Source: Lathyrus oleraceus (Eukaryota; Streptophyta; Magnoliopsida; Fabales; Fabaceae). From it: a DNA stretch of 64,000 bases. The stretch is taken from assembly GCF_024323335.1 (NCBI RefSeq), contig NC_066581.1:31492699-31556698 (forward strand). The letters run 5' to 3'. Of the stretch, positions 47,046 through 57,892 are shown piece after piece. Under the pieces are notes generated by a model. The model searched no databases. It was not told the DNA's origin and saw only the letters and a list, made by a program, of their open reading frames with translations. Numbering within the stretch: the first letter of the stretch is position 1; each line of letters opens with the position of its first letter. The position numbers and the translations under genes were made by a program.

Positions 47046-47050
47046 CATTA
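47046..47050. other. Left target-site duplication of F1
   Basis: CATTA, repeated exactly at 55621-55625 on the other side of the element. Confidence 0.92.
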
Positions 47051-49060
47051 TGTAACACCCTTCTAAAATACCCCGAAATATTTAATTAAAATAGCAATAT
47101 ATCAATCAGAGTAATTATGCAATTAAGGGTGTCACACAATCATTTCACACCATTTTCCAAAATATCCTGTCATGCCCATTTATTTAATCAAAATAAAACA
47201 TTTACATAATACGCAGCGGATACAAACTAACAACATTCAAACCATGTAATACATTACATGTAAAGTTGTTCAACAACCAAATGAAAACATAGTAAAACAT
47301 CCCATCTCGATGTTACATCTACCAGAGTATGACCCACTAAGGAACTACACTAGACTCCAAGGACTAGCTTCTACTCAATCACTGCTCGTTACCTGAAACA
47401 TAGTTGTAAGGGTGAGTTCCTCAATCAATATAATAAGCATTATAAAATATCATGTAATGCTAAGTAATAACACAATTAATCATCCTAATCATATCACACA
47501 TTCGGTAACGGCACATCAACACAAATGGCATACTCAATATCAACACAGTTCATACTCATACCCAATACCAACACAAACACACGTATAATATTGGAATACA
47601 TCCATTCATATTATACGTCATACATACATTATGCAATGAGACTCCATGCATGCGGTACCGACTATTCGTGAACATATAGTTCAACCTCACCGATCAAATC
47701 CAGATGCGGCTACCAAGCCCACTAGTCCCACTCATTTGAGACCTAGTGACTCACTCACTAATTCCTCACCATGGGAATTAGCTACCACCCCAAGGGCTAT
47801 GCTATGCACGCTAATCACCTAGCATGCAAACATCAACAACAATCTACAAAGATTTACTCACTAATTCCTCACCATGGGAATTAGCTACCACCATAAAGGC
47901 CACAATATGCATGCTAATTCACCTAGCAATGCAACATCATCAACAACAATCCACAATGGACATATGCTCACACTCTAAGCCATAAAACAGTCCATTCACC
48001 AACACATGCATAATATATACATTCACAACATTATGCATATTTTCACACATCATCAGCATATTTATCACATAATCATATCATGTCATGCCAAATAATTCAA
48101 TCACAGTATTAGCACACTCTACTAATACCTATCCTACTCAAAACAACGGGAAATAATCCCTACTATGTCACACACCGATATAGGCCAATCGCCAATTATG
48201 TTCACAACATTAAAATATCAATTTTTCCAATTTCCAACAGTGTTAATCGGTTAACGACCTGGGTTAACCGGTTAACGCAGACCAAAACACGCTTCCTGGC
48301 AAAACTTAACAGTGTTAACCGGTTAACGCCCTGGGTTAATCGGTTAACGCAAGCAAAACAGCAATTTTTCACAATTCATAACAGTGTTAACCGGTTAACG
48401 CCCTGGGTTAACCGGTTAACGCATGCAAAACAGCAATTTTTCACAATTCATAACAGTGTTAACCGGTTAACACCCTGGGTTAACCGGTTAACGCAAGACA
48501 GAAAGCTGTTCCTGCGCTAACACGAAGCAGAATGTAGAATTCTCCGCATTTTCCGCCGTTGGAGGACTTCCGGACCTCCGATTCCGATTCCGTAAAAAGC
48601 TATACGTTCGGAAAATCACTACCCATCGAATTACAGATTCAATTACGGCTTTAACATAGTTTATTCATCACAATTTTTCAACATTCATAATCCAATTAGG
48701 GTCAATTCAACGGTTTATCACTACCCATTACATGTTAACCCATAATACCCATTAAACAACGATAAACCCCCCTTACCTGAGTTAATCCGGTAATCCTTTA
48801 GCCTCAAGCTCTTCTCTTCTCCAACCTTCTTCCTCTTGCTCTGCCTCTTTTCCCTTTTCCTCTTTTTGAGCCGCTTCTCTGTTTTCACGTGAAAACTCTT
48901 TTTACCAAAAATGAAACTCTTTTTCCTTATTTCCAACTTATATATTTTCCAATAATTATTATTCCAATAATAATAATAATAATAATAATCCAAAAATTCC
49001 AATTATTTAATTAATATTAACTTAAATTAAATAATTATCTTATCTTATCGGGGTGTTACA
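47051..49060 (-). mobile_element. 3' LTR of F1
   Basis: 2010 bp; on the plus strand it begins TGTAACACCCTTC and ends GGGGTGTTACA. It contains four palindrome units (48240-48494) and a minus-strand TATA word (48937-48948). A run of ATA/TAATAA near 48970-48990 gives a Tyr-rich open stretch that is not a gene. Confidence 0.93.
48240..48494. repeat. Palindrome array in F1 3' LTR
   Basis: Four units of about 70 bp, each with two copies of the perfect palindrome GTTAACCGGTTAAC around GCCCTGG. Two of the eight palindromes carry a C to T change (TTAATCGG). The same array is at 54788-55040 in the other LTR. Confidence 0.9.
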
Positions 49061-49073
49061 ACTCTCCCCCACT
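49061..49073 (-). promoter_or_regulatory. Polypurine tract of F1
   Basis: Minus strand AGTGGGGGAGAGT immediately before the 3' LTR; it would prime plus-strand DNA synthesis. Confidence 0.8.
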
Positions 49074-49102
49074 AAAAGAGTTTTCGTCCTCGAAAACATA
49101 CC

Positions 49103-52100
49103 TCAAGCGAATAGCTCCGGATAAGACTCCTTCATCTGACTCTCAAGTTCCCAAGTCACATTGCCACCTGCTGGTCCTCCCCAAGCTACCTTCAACAAAG
49201 CAATCTCTTTACCCCGCAACTGCTTCAACTCTCGATCCTCGATCCTCATAGGTGATGTTTCAACAGTCAGGTTATCTCTCACCTGTACATCATCCACTTG
49301 GACCACATGCGACGGATCAGGAATGTACCTCCTCAACTGAGACACATGGAAAACCTCATGCAAATTCGCAAGTGACGGCGGTAAAGCGATACGATAGGCT
49401 ACCTCCCCTATCCTCTCCAAAATCTGGTAAGGACCAATAAATCGAGGTGTCAACTTATTCGACTTCAAAGCTCGACCAACCCCAGTTATCGGAGTAACAC
49501 GAAGAAACACATGATCTCCCTCTTGGAACTCAAGTGACTTCCTCCTCTTGTCGTGATAACTCTTCTGACGACTCTGAGCAATCCTCATCTTCTCCTGAAT
49601 CATCTTAATCTTTTCCGTAGTTTGTTGAACAATCTCCGGTCCAACCACAGTACTCTCACCGGACTCATACCAACATAAAGGCGTCCGACATCTCCTACCA
49701 TACAAAGCTTCAAACGGTGCCATACCAATGCTCGAATGAAAACTATTGTTGTAGGTAAACTCAATCAAAGGTAAATAACAATCCCAAGCACCTCCCTTTT
49801 CCAAAACACAAGCCCTCAAAAGATCCTCTAGTGACTGAATCGTCCTCTCAGTCTGACCATCAGTCTGCAGATGATATGCAGAACTCAATCTCAGCTTAGT
49901 TCCCAAAGCCTTCTGCAAACCTTCCCAAAACTTCGATGTAAATCTAGGATCTCTGTCTGAAACAATACTCGACGGAATACCATGCAAACTTACAATCTTC
50001 TCAATATACAACTCGGCTAATCTCTCTAACGGATAATCCATTCTGATCGGAATGAAATGAGCCGATTTCGTCAATCTATCTACAATCACCCAAATAGCTT
50101 CAAAATTCTTACTTGTCCTCGGTAAACCAGAAACAAAATCCATACTGATACTATCCCACTTCCACTCTGGAATAGCCAACGGTTGCATTAGCCCAGACGG
50201 CTTCTGATGCTCAATCTTTGACTTCTGACAAGTCAAACAAGAATAAACAAAACTCGCAATTTCTCTTTTCATTCCCGGCCACCAAAATAACTTTTTCAAA
50301 TCATGATACATCTTCGTAGCTCCAGGATGAATACTCAGGCCACTACGATGTCCTTCCTCAAGAATACTCTTCTTAAGTTCGGTAACATCCGGAATACACA
50401 CCCGATTACCAAATTTCAAAACACCATTCTCATCAACTCTGAATTCGCCACCTTGACCTTGATTCACCAGAGTCAACTTATCAACCAAAAGCACATCGGA
50501 TTTCTGACCCTCTCTAATCTCATCCAGAATACCACTCGTTAACTTTAACATTCCCAATTTAACGCTATTGTGAGTACTCTCACACACCAAACTTAAGTCT
50601 CTAAACTGCTCAATTAAATCCAATTCCTTAACCATTAACATAGACATATGCAATGATTTCCGACTCAATGCATCAGCCACCACGTTTGCTTTACCCGGAT
50701 GGTAATTCAAACCAAAGTCATAATCCTTCAGAAACTCTAACCATCTCCTCTGTCTCATATTCAGCTCTTTCTGATCAAACAAATACTTTAAACTTTTATG
50801 GTCACTGAAAACCTCAAATCTTGACCCGTACAAGTAATGCCTCCATAACTTCAGAACAAATACCACAGCTGCCAACTCTAAATCGTGTGTCGGATAGTTC
50901 CTCTCATGAACCCTCAATTGTCTCGAAGCATAAGCTATAACCTGCTTATTCTGCATCAACACACCACCCAAGCCCAACAATGAAGCATCACAGAAAACCT
51001 CAAATGATTCCGACGAACTCGGTAATATCAGAATAGGAGCAGTAGTTAACCTTCTCTTTAACTCTTGGAAACCTTCTTCACATTTTGAGTCCCAAACAAA
51101 CGCTTGCCCCTTTCTAGTCAACATCGTCAACGGTAACGCCAACTTAGAAAATCCCTCGATGAACTTCCTATAATAACCAGCCAAACCAAGAAAACTCCTT
51201 ATCTCAGAAACTGACTTCGGAGCTTCCCACTTAGATACCGCTTCTATTTTAGAAGGATCAACAGCAACACCACCTCTGGAAATCACATGACCAAGAAAAC
51301 TAACCTCTTCTAACCAAAATTCACACTTGGACAGTTTAGCAAATAACTTCTTTTCTCGTAGAACTCCTAAAACCACTCTCAAATGCTCAGCATGTTCTTC
51401 TTCTGATTTCGAATACACCAAAATATCGTCAATAAACACCACAACAAACTTGTCTAGGTACGGATGGAAAATCCTATTCATATACTCCATAAATACTCCA
51501 GGCGCATTAGTCACACCAAAAGGCATTACAGAATACTCATAATGTCCATACCTCGTTCTGAAAGCAGTCTTCTGAATATCCTCAGTTTTCACACGTATCT
51601 GATGATAACCCGATCTCAAATCTATTTTGCTGAACACACTCGCACCAACCAACTGATCCATCAAATCATCAATCCTCGGCAAAGGATACCGATTCTTGAT
51701 CGTCACTTTATTCAGTTGCCTGTAGTCCACACACAACCTCATAGTACCTTCTTTCTTCTTAACCAATAACACTGGTGCACCCCATGGTGACACACTCGGA
51801 CGAATAAATTACTTATCCAACAGATCTTCCAACTGACTCTTCAATTCAGTTAACTCAACAGCAGACATACGGTACGGAGCCATCGACATCGGCCTAGTAC
51901 CAGGTACCAAATCAATCGAGAACTCAAATTCACGCTCTGGCGGTAATTCATTCACTTCTTCAGGAAACACATCAGGAAAATCACACACCACAGCTAGATC
52001 GCAAATCACCAGTTTATCTTTAGCCTCCAAAGTCGCTAACAGCATAAACAACTCTGCCCCATCTGCTACTGCCTCATTCATCTGCCTCGCTGATAGAAAT

Positions 52101-53473
52101 AAACTCTTTCCTTCCTCAATCTCAGGAAAAATCACAGTCTTATCAAAACAATTGATATAAACTCGGTTAAACACCAACCAGTTCATACCCACAATAACAT
52201 CAATCTGCACTAGTGGAAGACACACGAGGTCCATCCCAAAGTCTCTACCAAAAATACTCAAAGGACAATTTAAACAAACTGAAGTAGTAGTCACTAAACC
52301 CTTCGCAGGAGTATCAATCACCATACTTCCATGCATCTCAGATATCTCTAACTTAAGTTTCACAGCACAATCCAAAGATATAAAGGAATGAGTAGCACCG
52401 GTGTCAATAATAGCTACAAGAGGAAAGCCATTAATATAACACGTACCTCGGATCAAACGATCATCTGCAAAAGTATCAGAACCCGATAAAGCGAAGACCT
52501 TGCCTCCCGACTGGTTCTCTCTCTTCGGCTTAGGACACTGTGGACTGATATGACCCACCTCTCCACAGTTGAAACAAGTCACAGTCTTCAACCGGCACTC
52601 TGCAGCCAAGTGACCACCTTTGCCACACTTAAAACACTTCTTCTCATTACTGGTACACTCATGGATACGATGTCCAGCCTGACCACATCTGAAACACTTA
52701 GCAGGGGCACTGGAGTCTCCCCCACTAGGCCTCTTCATCCCACTCTGTCGCTGGAAACCTTTGCCAGCTGCATACGGTTTCCCACGATCATTCTGATTCT
52801 TGCCTTTCCTATCAACCCTCTGTTGATAGCTTTCCGCTCTGGCTTTGGTATCCTGTTCAAAAATCCTGCAACAGTCAACCAACTCAGAAAACACTCTAAT
52901 CCGTTGATACCCAATAGCCTGCTTGATCTCGGGACGCAACCCGTTCTCAAACTTCACACATTTCGAAAATTCCCCAGTAGCCTCATCATAGGGAGTGTAA
53001 TACTTCGACAGCTCTGTGAACTTAGCAGCATACGCAGTAACAGACCGGTTGCCCTGCTTCAATTCCAAGAACTCTATCTCTTTCTTTCCTCTAACATCCT
53101 CTGGAAAATACTTCCTCAGGAATCTCTCTCTGAACACAGCCCAAGTGATCTCAGCATTCCCAGCAGATTCCAACTCAGTGCGGGTAGCAACCCACCAATC
53201 ATCTGCTTCCTCTGACAGCATATGCGTACCGAACCTGACCTTCTGGTTATCGGCACACTCAGTCACTCGGAAGATCCTCTCGATTTCCTTCAACCACTTC
53301 TGAGCACCATCTGGATCGTATGCTCCCTTGAACATTGGAGGATTGTTCTTCTGGAACTCACTCAGTTGACGAGCAGCTCCCATTCCCACAACATTCGGAT
53401 TCCCTCCAAGTACTCCAGCTAGCATACCCAGAGCCTCAGCAATCGCAGCATCGTCTCTACCTCTTCCAGCCAT
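49103..53473 (-). pseudogene. gag-pol: Gag-pol polyprotein of F1, single nonsense codon
   Basis: One frame of 1456 codons broken only by TAA at 51811-51809 (minus), where F2 has AAA (Lys). I chose the ATG at 53473 ([15 protein letters not shown]), since F2 starts identically; the frame is open a little further upstream. Order: gag core ([21 protein letters not shown]); three CCHC zinc knuckles ([42 protein letters not shown]); protease [14 protein letters not shown] with [18 protein letters not shown] and FIDD; RNase H with [12 protein letters not shown]; integrase HHCC domain ([22 protein letters not shown]) and D,D,E core ([23 protein letters not shown]). The C-terminus ends in a chromodomain-like segment ([17 protein letters not shown]). 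In integrase, YHLQTDGQ replaces the usual YHPQTDGQ, which F2 keeps. Confidence 0.95.
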
Positions 53474-53579
53474 CTCTATTCTGAAAACCCAACAAGCTAA
53501 ACAATAAGTACTGATAGGGTTACACAACACCTATCCCGTACAGGGGAACAGAATAATTATGACTCGACTCGACCGACTA

Positions 53580-53592
53580 TGCTCTGATACCA
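53580..53592 (-). promoter_or_regulatory. Primer-binding site of F1 (tRNA-iMet)
   Basis: Minus strand TGGTATCAGAGCA, four bases after the 5' LTR end. It is complementary to the 3' end of initiator tRNA-Met, the usual primer of this lineage. Confidence 0.9.
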
Positions 53593-54787
53593 CTAATGTA
53601 ACACCCTTCTAAAATACCCCGAAATATTTAATTAAAATAGCAATATATCAATCAGAGTAATTATGCAATTAAGGGTGTCACACAATCATTTCACACCATT
53701 TTCCAAAATATCCTGTCATGCCCATTTATTTAATCAAAATAAAACATTTGCATAATACGCAGCGGATACAAACTAACAACATTCAAACCATGTAATACAT
53801 TACATGTAAAGTTGTTCAACAACCAAATGAAAACATAGTAAAACATCCCATCCCGATGTTACATCTACCAGAGCATGACCCACTAAGGAACTACACTAGA
53901 CTCCAAGGACTAGCTTCTACTCAATCACTGCTCGTTACCTGAAACATAGTTGTAAGGGTGAGTTCCTCAATCAATATAATAAGCATTATAAAATATCACG
54001 TAATGCTAAGTAATAACACAATTAATCACCCTAATCATATCACACATTCGGTAACGGCACATCAACACAAATGGCATACTCAATATCAACACAGTTCATA
54101 CTCATACCCAATACCAACACAAACACACGTATAATATTGGAATACATCCATTCATATTATACGTCATACATACATTATGCAATGAGACTCCATGCATGCG
54201 GTACCGACTATTCGTGAACATATAGTTCAACCTCACCGATCAAATCCAGATGCGGCTACCAAGCCCACTAGTCCCACTCATTTGAGACCTAGTGACTCAC
54301 TCACTAATTCCTCACCATGGGAATTAGCTACCACCCCAAGGGCTATGTTATGCACGCTAATCACCTAGCATGCAAACATCAACAACAATCTACAAAGATT
54401 TACTCACTAATTCCTCACCATGGGAATTAGCTACCACCATAAAGGCCACAATATGCATGCTAATTCACCTAGCAATGCAACATCATCAACAACAATCCAC
54501 AATGGACATATGCTCACACTCTAAGCCATAAAACAGTCCATTCACCAACACATGCATAATATATACATTCACAACATTATGCATATTTTCACACATCATC
54601 AGCATATTTATCACATAATCATATCATGTCATGCCAAATAATTCAATCACAGTATTAGCACACTCTACTAATACCTATCCTACTCAAAACAACGGGAAAT
54701 AATCCCTACTATATCACACACCGATATAGGCCAATCGCCAATTATGTTCACAACATTAAAATATCAATTTTTTCAATTTCCAAAAGT

Positions 54788-55040
54788 GTTAACCGGTTAA
54801 CGCCCTGGGTTAACCGGTTAACGCAGACCAAAACACGCTTCCTGGCAAAACTTAACAGTGTTAACCGGTTAACGCCATGGGTTAACCGGTTAACGCAAGC
54901 AAAACAGCAATTTTTCACAATTCATAACAGTGTTAACCGGTTAACGCCCTGGGTTAACCGGTTAACGCAAGCAAAACAGCAATTTTTCACAATTCATAAC
55001 AGTGTTAACCGGTTAACACCCTGGGTTAACCGGTTAACGC
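54788..55040. repeat. Palindrome array in F1 5' LTR
   Basis: Four units with eight intact copies of GTTAACCGGTTAAC or near copies; less mutated than the copy in the 3' LTR (48240-48494). Confidence 0.9.
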
Positions 55041-55482
55041 AAGACAGAAAGCTGTTCCTGCGCTAACACGAAGCAGAATGCAGAATTCTCCGCATTTTCC
55101 GCCGTTGGAGGACTTCCGGACCTCCGATTCCGATTCCGTAAAAAGCTATACGTTCGGAAAATCACTACCCATCCAATTACAGATTCAATTACGGCTTTAA
55201 CATAGTTTATTCATCACAATTTTTTAACATTCATAATCCAATTAGGGTCAATTCAACGGTTTATCACTACCCATTACATGTTAACCCATAATACCCATTA
55301 AACGACGATAAACCCCCCTTACCTGAGTTAATCCGGTAATCCTTTAGCCTCAAGCTCTTCTCTTCTCCAACCTTCTTCCTCTTGCTCTGCCTCTTTGCCC
55401 TTTTTCTCTTTTTGAGCCGCTTCTCTGTTTTCACGTGAAAACTCTTTTTACCAAAAATGAAACTCTTTTTCCTTATTTCCAA

Positions 55483-55494
55483 CTTATATATTTT
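55483..55494 (-). promoter_or_regulatory. TATA box of F1 5' LTR
   Basis: AAAATATATAAG on the minus strand, also present in the 3' LTR (48937-48948). The corresponding F2 sequence reads ATATATCAG (58026-58034). Confidence 0.55.
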
Positions 55495-55620
55495 CCAATA
55501 ATTATTATTCCAATAATAATAATAATAATAATAATCCAAAAATTTCAATTATTTAATTAAATTAATAAATATAATATTAACTTAAATTAAATAATTATCT
55601 TATCTTATTGGGGTGTTACA

Positions 55621-55625
55621 CATTA
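55621..55625. other. Right target-site duplication of F1
   Basis: CATTA, exact copy of 47046-47050. Confidence 0.92.
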
Positions 55626-57287
55626 ACCCCAAAATTCTATTGCCCGACCTCAAATAATTGTGACTTCTACATAATTCCAATTACAATTTCTTAACATAGC
55701 GCTAAATTTGTGACACAAAAGGCATATCATTCTAGTTAGTGAGATTGTAAGTCTCCCATCTTTCATGATATTGTGTGGAAACTTGACCTTTTTTTCCTTT
55801 CTTTGGAAGATATCTTGGCTCAAGGATCCATGCTTGTGATAAGTGGGTTGAGTGTTCTACAAAGAATGAATTAAAAAATGAAAAGCAAAAGCAAAACAAT
55901 ACTAACTTCTAACTCATTAACAACTAACTTTTAATTTCAAGCCATTTACTTTAATGACATTTAATTTTAGTCTTTATACATTTTCCATTATTCATACCAT
56001 TCTAATTGTTTATGTTAATGCAATTTTCACTTTGTCCACTTGGACCATATTGTGTGATATATCTTGTTTGTGTATACTTTGTTTGTTTGTGTGGTCTTTG
56101 ACCATTAATGTACGTAATAACAAAAAAACCCTAAAAAAGTTTTGTATGGACTGTTGGCTTGATCTTGGACAAATGGACTTAGAATTTAGGCAACATTCTT
56201 ATGCTAAAGGACTTGGAAAATGCAGACTTTTGTGAAACCAAGTGCTTGCATTTTGAAACTTCATCTGATACATCATTCAAGATCCCTTTGAGTTCATCTA
56301 CAACATGATCATTGTGAAGCTGTTATTTCGAACCTATGACTTATGAAATTCATCTATTATATGAGCTAATTTGAAGAAGATCATGGAGTGGCTAAAGCTT
56401 GGATGTGACTATCTTTATTTGATGCCTTGCTCTTCAAGATAATATAATAATGCATTTGTGTGTTGCTTGATTCTAAATGTCCAAAGGAATTTGGGTTTCT
56501 TTTGACATTCTTGTTTATTGAATTGCTACCCATTGGTCAAATCTTTTCAACCCTTAACTTTTAATTCTGTGCACATGATTAGTCTCTCCATTTCCTCCTC
56601 ATATCTTTAATTTCAAAATCTTTCCCTCCCTTTTAAAAATTCTTCTTTGCTTGAACTAGTTTTGTTCTAAACTTTGACCATTTTGTAAAAAGATAGAAAC
56701 TTTGGCTTTATGTCTTTGAATTTTTAAACTTCTTTTCTTAGATCAAACTTGTAAATAAACTTAACTATACTTGACTTAAACTTTCAAAAGAAAAAAAAGA
56801 ACTAACTCATTCAAACCATTTTCAGGCCTTTTGTGCCTTTCAAACTTAATTTTCGTTAAAAACAATGCATCCACTTTGAAATTGGTATCACGAACTACGA
56901 GGTTTTGATCCCTCATTTTTATGTTGGTACGTAGGCACAAGTCCGAAGGTCTTGTCAAACACAAAAATATAATTAATGAGTTCTCTTCCCATCCCCCCAT
57001 TCTATTTGTTTCTAAACATCATTTTGTACAAATTACATATGCATACAAAAAGGGCTCCCTAGGAATACCTATGACACTTTGGGTGCTAACACTTTCCCTA
57101 TGTGTAACCAACCCCCTTACCTGTAATCTCTGACATTTTATTAGTTTTGATTTGATAACTTATTACTTTTGGGTTTTGTTCGTACTTTTCCCTCTTTCCC
57201 TTGGAAACAATAAAAGCGCGGTGGCGACTCTGGTTTTATTGATGATTAGCTTATCCATAGCTTGATGATCATGAATTTACCGCTATA
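55626..57287 (+). mobile_element. 5' LTR of element D, part 2
   Basis: Continuation of the D LTR after F1, ending CCGCTATA at 57287; S ends CCGCTACA, so the terminal CA has mutated to TA. It contains the CTACG/CGTAG module (56891-56947) and the block GGGTGCTAACACTTTCCC (57079-57096) shared by the Ogre-type LTRs here. No gene is seen. Confidence 0.85.
56891..56947 (+). promoter_or_regulatory. Conserved CTACG/CGTAG hairpin module, D LTR
   Basis: CGAACTACGAGGTTTTGATC ... GGTACGTAGGCACAA. CTACG and CGTAG can pair; the core matches C and S closely and B in outline. Confidence 0.6.
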
Positions 57288-57296
57288 GAAATTAAG

Positions 57297-57314
57297 TGGC
57301 GACTCTGCTGGAGA
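57297..57314 (+). promoter_or_regulatory. Primer-binding site of D (tRNA-Arg type)
   Basis: TGGCGACTCTGCTGGAGA, nine bases after the inferred LTR end. It matches the B site (27143-27160) except for one base near the end. Confidence 0.82.
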
Positions 57315-57892
57315 GTAGTCTCCAGTGGGTTTAGCCTACTTTTTGTGTGTATATATTTGTATATATGTGATGTTTGTATATATGTATGTGTGATATAATT
57401 TGCTTGTTGTGCTTGGTGATCTCTGAGTGGTGAGATAAGTTCTAACCCGTACTTGAGTGAAATTAAGATAAGAGGATGGTATAGTCATGTTCGACTTGTG
57501 TGGATTAGTCCTTAACAAGTTGTCTTGAGATCCATCTGCTCAGTGGAGACCCTTTTGGATTTGGAAATGTCACACAAGTATTTGTGGTTAGGCATTACTA
57601 TCTCTAATTTGGTTCCGAGAAGCAGAGGACCATAGAACATTTACCCCTCTTGGCCTATTTAGGATGTAGTGAGGAGACTGTTCAAGTGTAGACTTGATAA
57701 CAGTTGTTACACGATACTACACTAAGACGAGTTTCTCTTGAGAATATTATGGGTCGATGAGTCAGTCATCTTAACCTGCAATATCCGATAGATGGAATTA
57801 AGACTCTGGGAACTTTTTAGAACATGATCTACAGGTTTTTATCCTTAGTTCACTCCTTTAGGATGGTTCTTACCCAGACTCCATGCTCGTGA
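57315..57892 (+). other. 5' leader of element D, cut by F2
   Basis: Aligns with 1-617 of element A. It stops at ...GCTCGTGA (57892), where F2 is inserted; A continues there with CTCGC. The predicted F2 duplication is CGTGA (57888-57892). The body of D should resume beyond the window after F2. Confidence 0.85.

Larger units (their letters stand above)
44015..47050 (+). mobile_element. 5' LTR of element D (Ogre), part 1
   Basis: LTR start TGTAAGACCCCAATTTTG at 44015, inserted in the intron of C; the flanking five bases are AGAAG (44010-44014). It runs to the chromovirus F1 at 47051 and resumes at 55626. LTR length without F1 and its duplication is about 4.7 kb. It has the same family start as C and the same U5 end type as S. 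No gene is seen. Confidence 0.88.
47051..55620 (-). mobile_element. Element F1: complete Tekay/Del-like chromovirus
   Basis: 8570 bp on the minus strand. 5' LTR 53597-55620, PBS 53580-53592, gag-pol 53473-49103, polypurine tract 49061-49073, 3' LTR 47051-49060, duplication CATTA. I count by eye about 22 substitutions and one 14-bp indel between the LTRs (about 1.1 percent), so insertion was fairly recent. It is inserted in the 5' LTR of D. The gene order gag-PR-RT-RNase H-INT with a chromodomain-like C-terminus supports the chromovirus call. Confidence 0.94.
53597..55620 (-). mobile_element. 5' LTR of F1
   Basis: 2024 bp with the same ends as the 3' LTR; the extra length is mainly a 14-bp insertion near 55560-55575. 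It carries the palindrome array (54788-55040) and the TATA word AAAATATATAAG on the minus strand (55483-55494). It drives transcription leftwards. Confidence 0.93.

Noticed and set aside
48240..48494. Regularly spaced palindromes resembling a CRISPR array
   Set aside because: Spacers are repeats of each other, copies are inside LTRs of a plant retrotransposon, and there are no cas genes.
48721..49002. 93-codon minus-strand stretch with a Tyr run, also at 55267-55548
   Set aside because: Lies in the F1 LTR; the Tyr run comes from an AT microsatellite and the rest is LTR leader. It is present in both LTRs only because LTRs are copies.
52550..53215. 221-codon plus-strand stretch opposite F1 gag, with a mirror at 60303-60968
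   Set aside because: Antisense shadow of the conserved gag frame; the real coding strand has zinc knuckles and the gag core.
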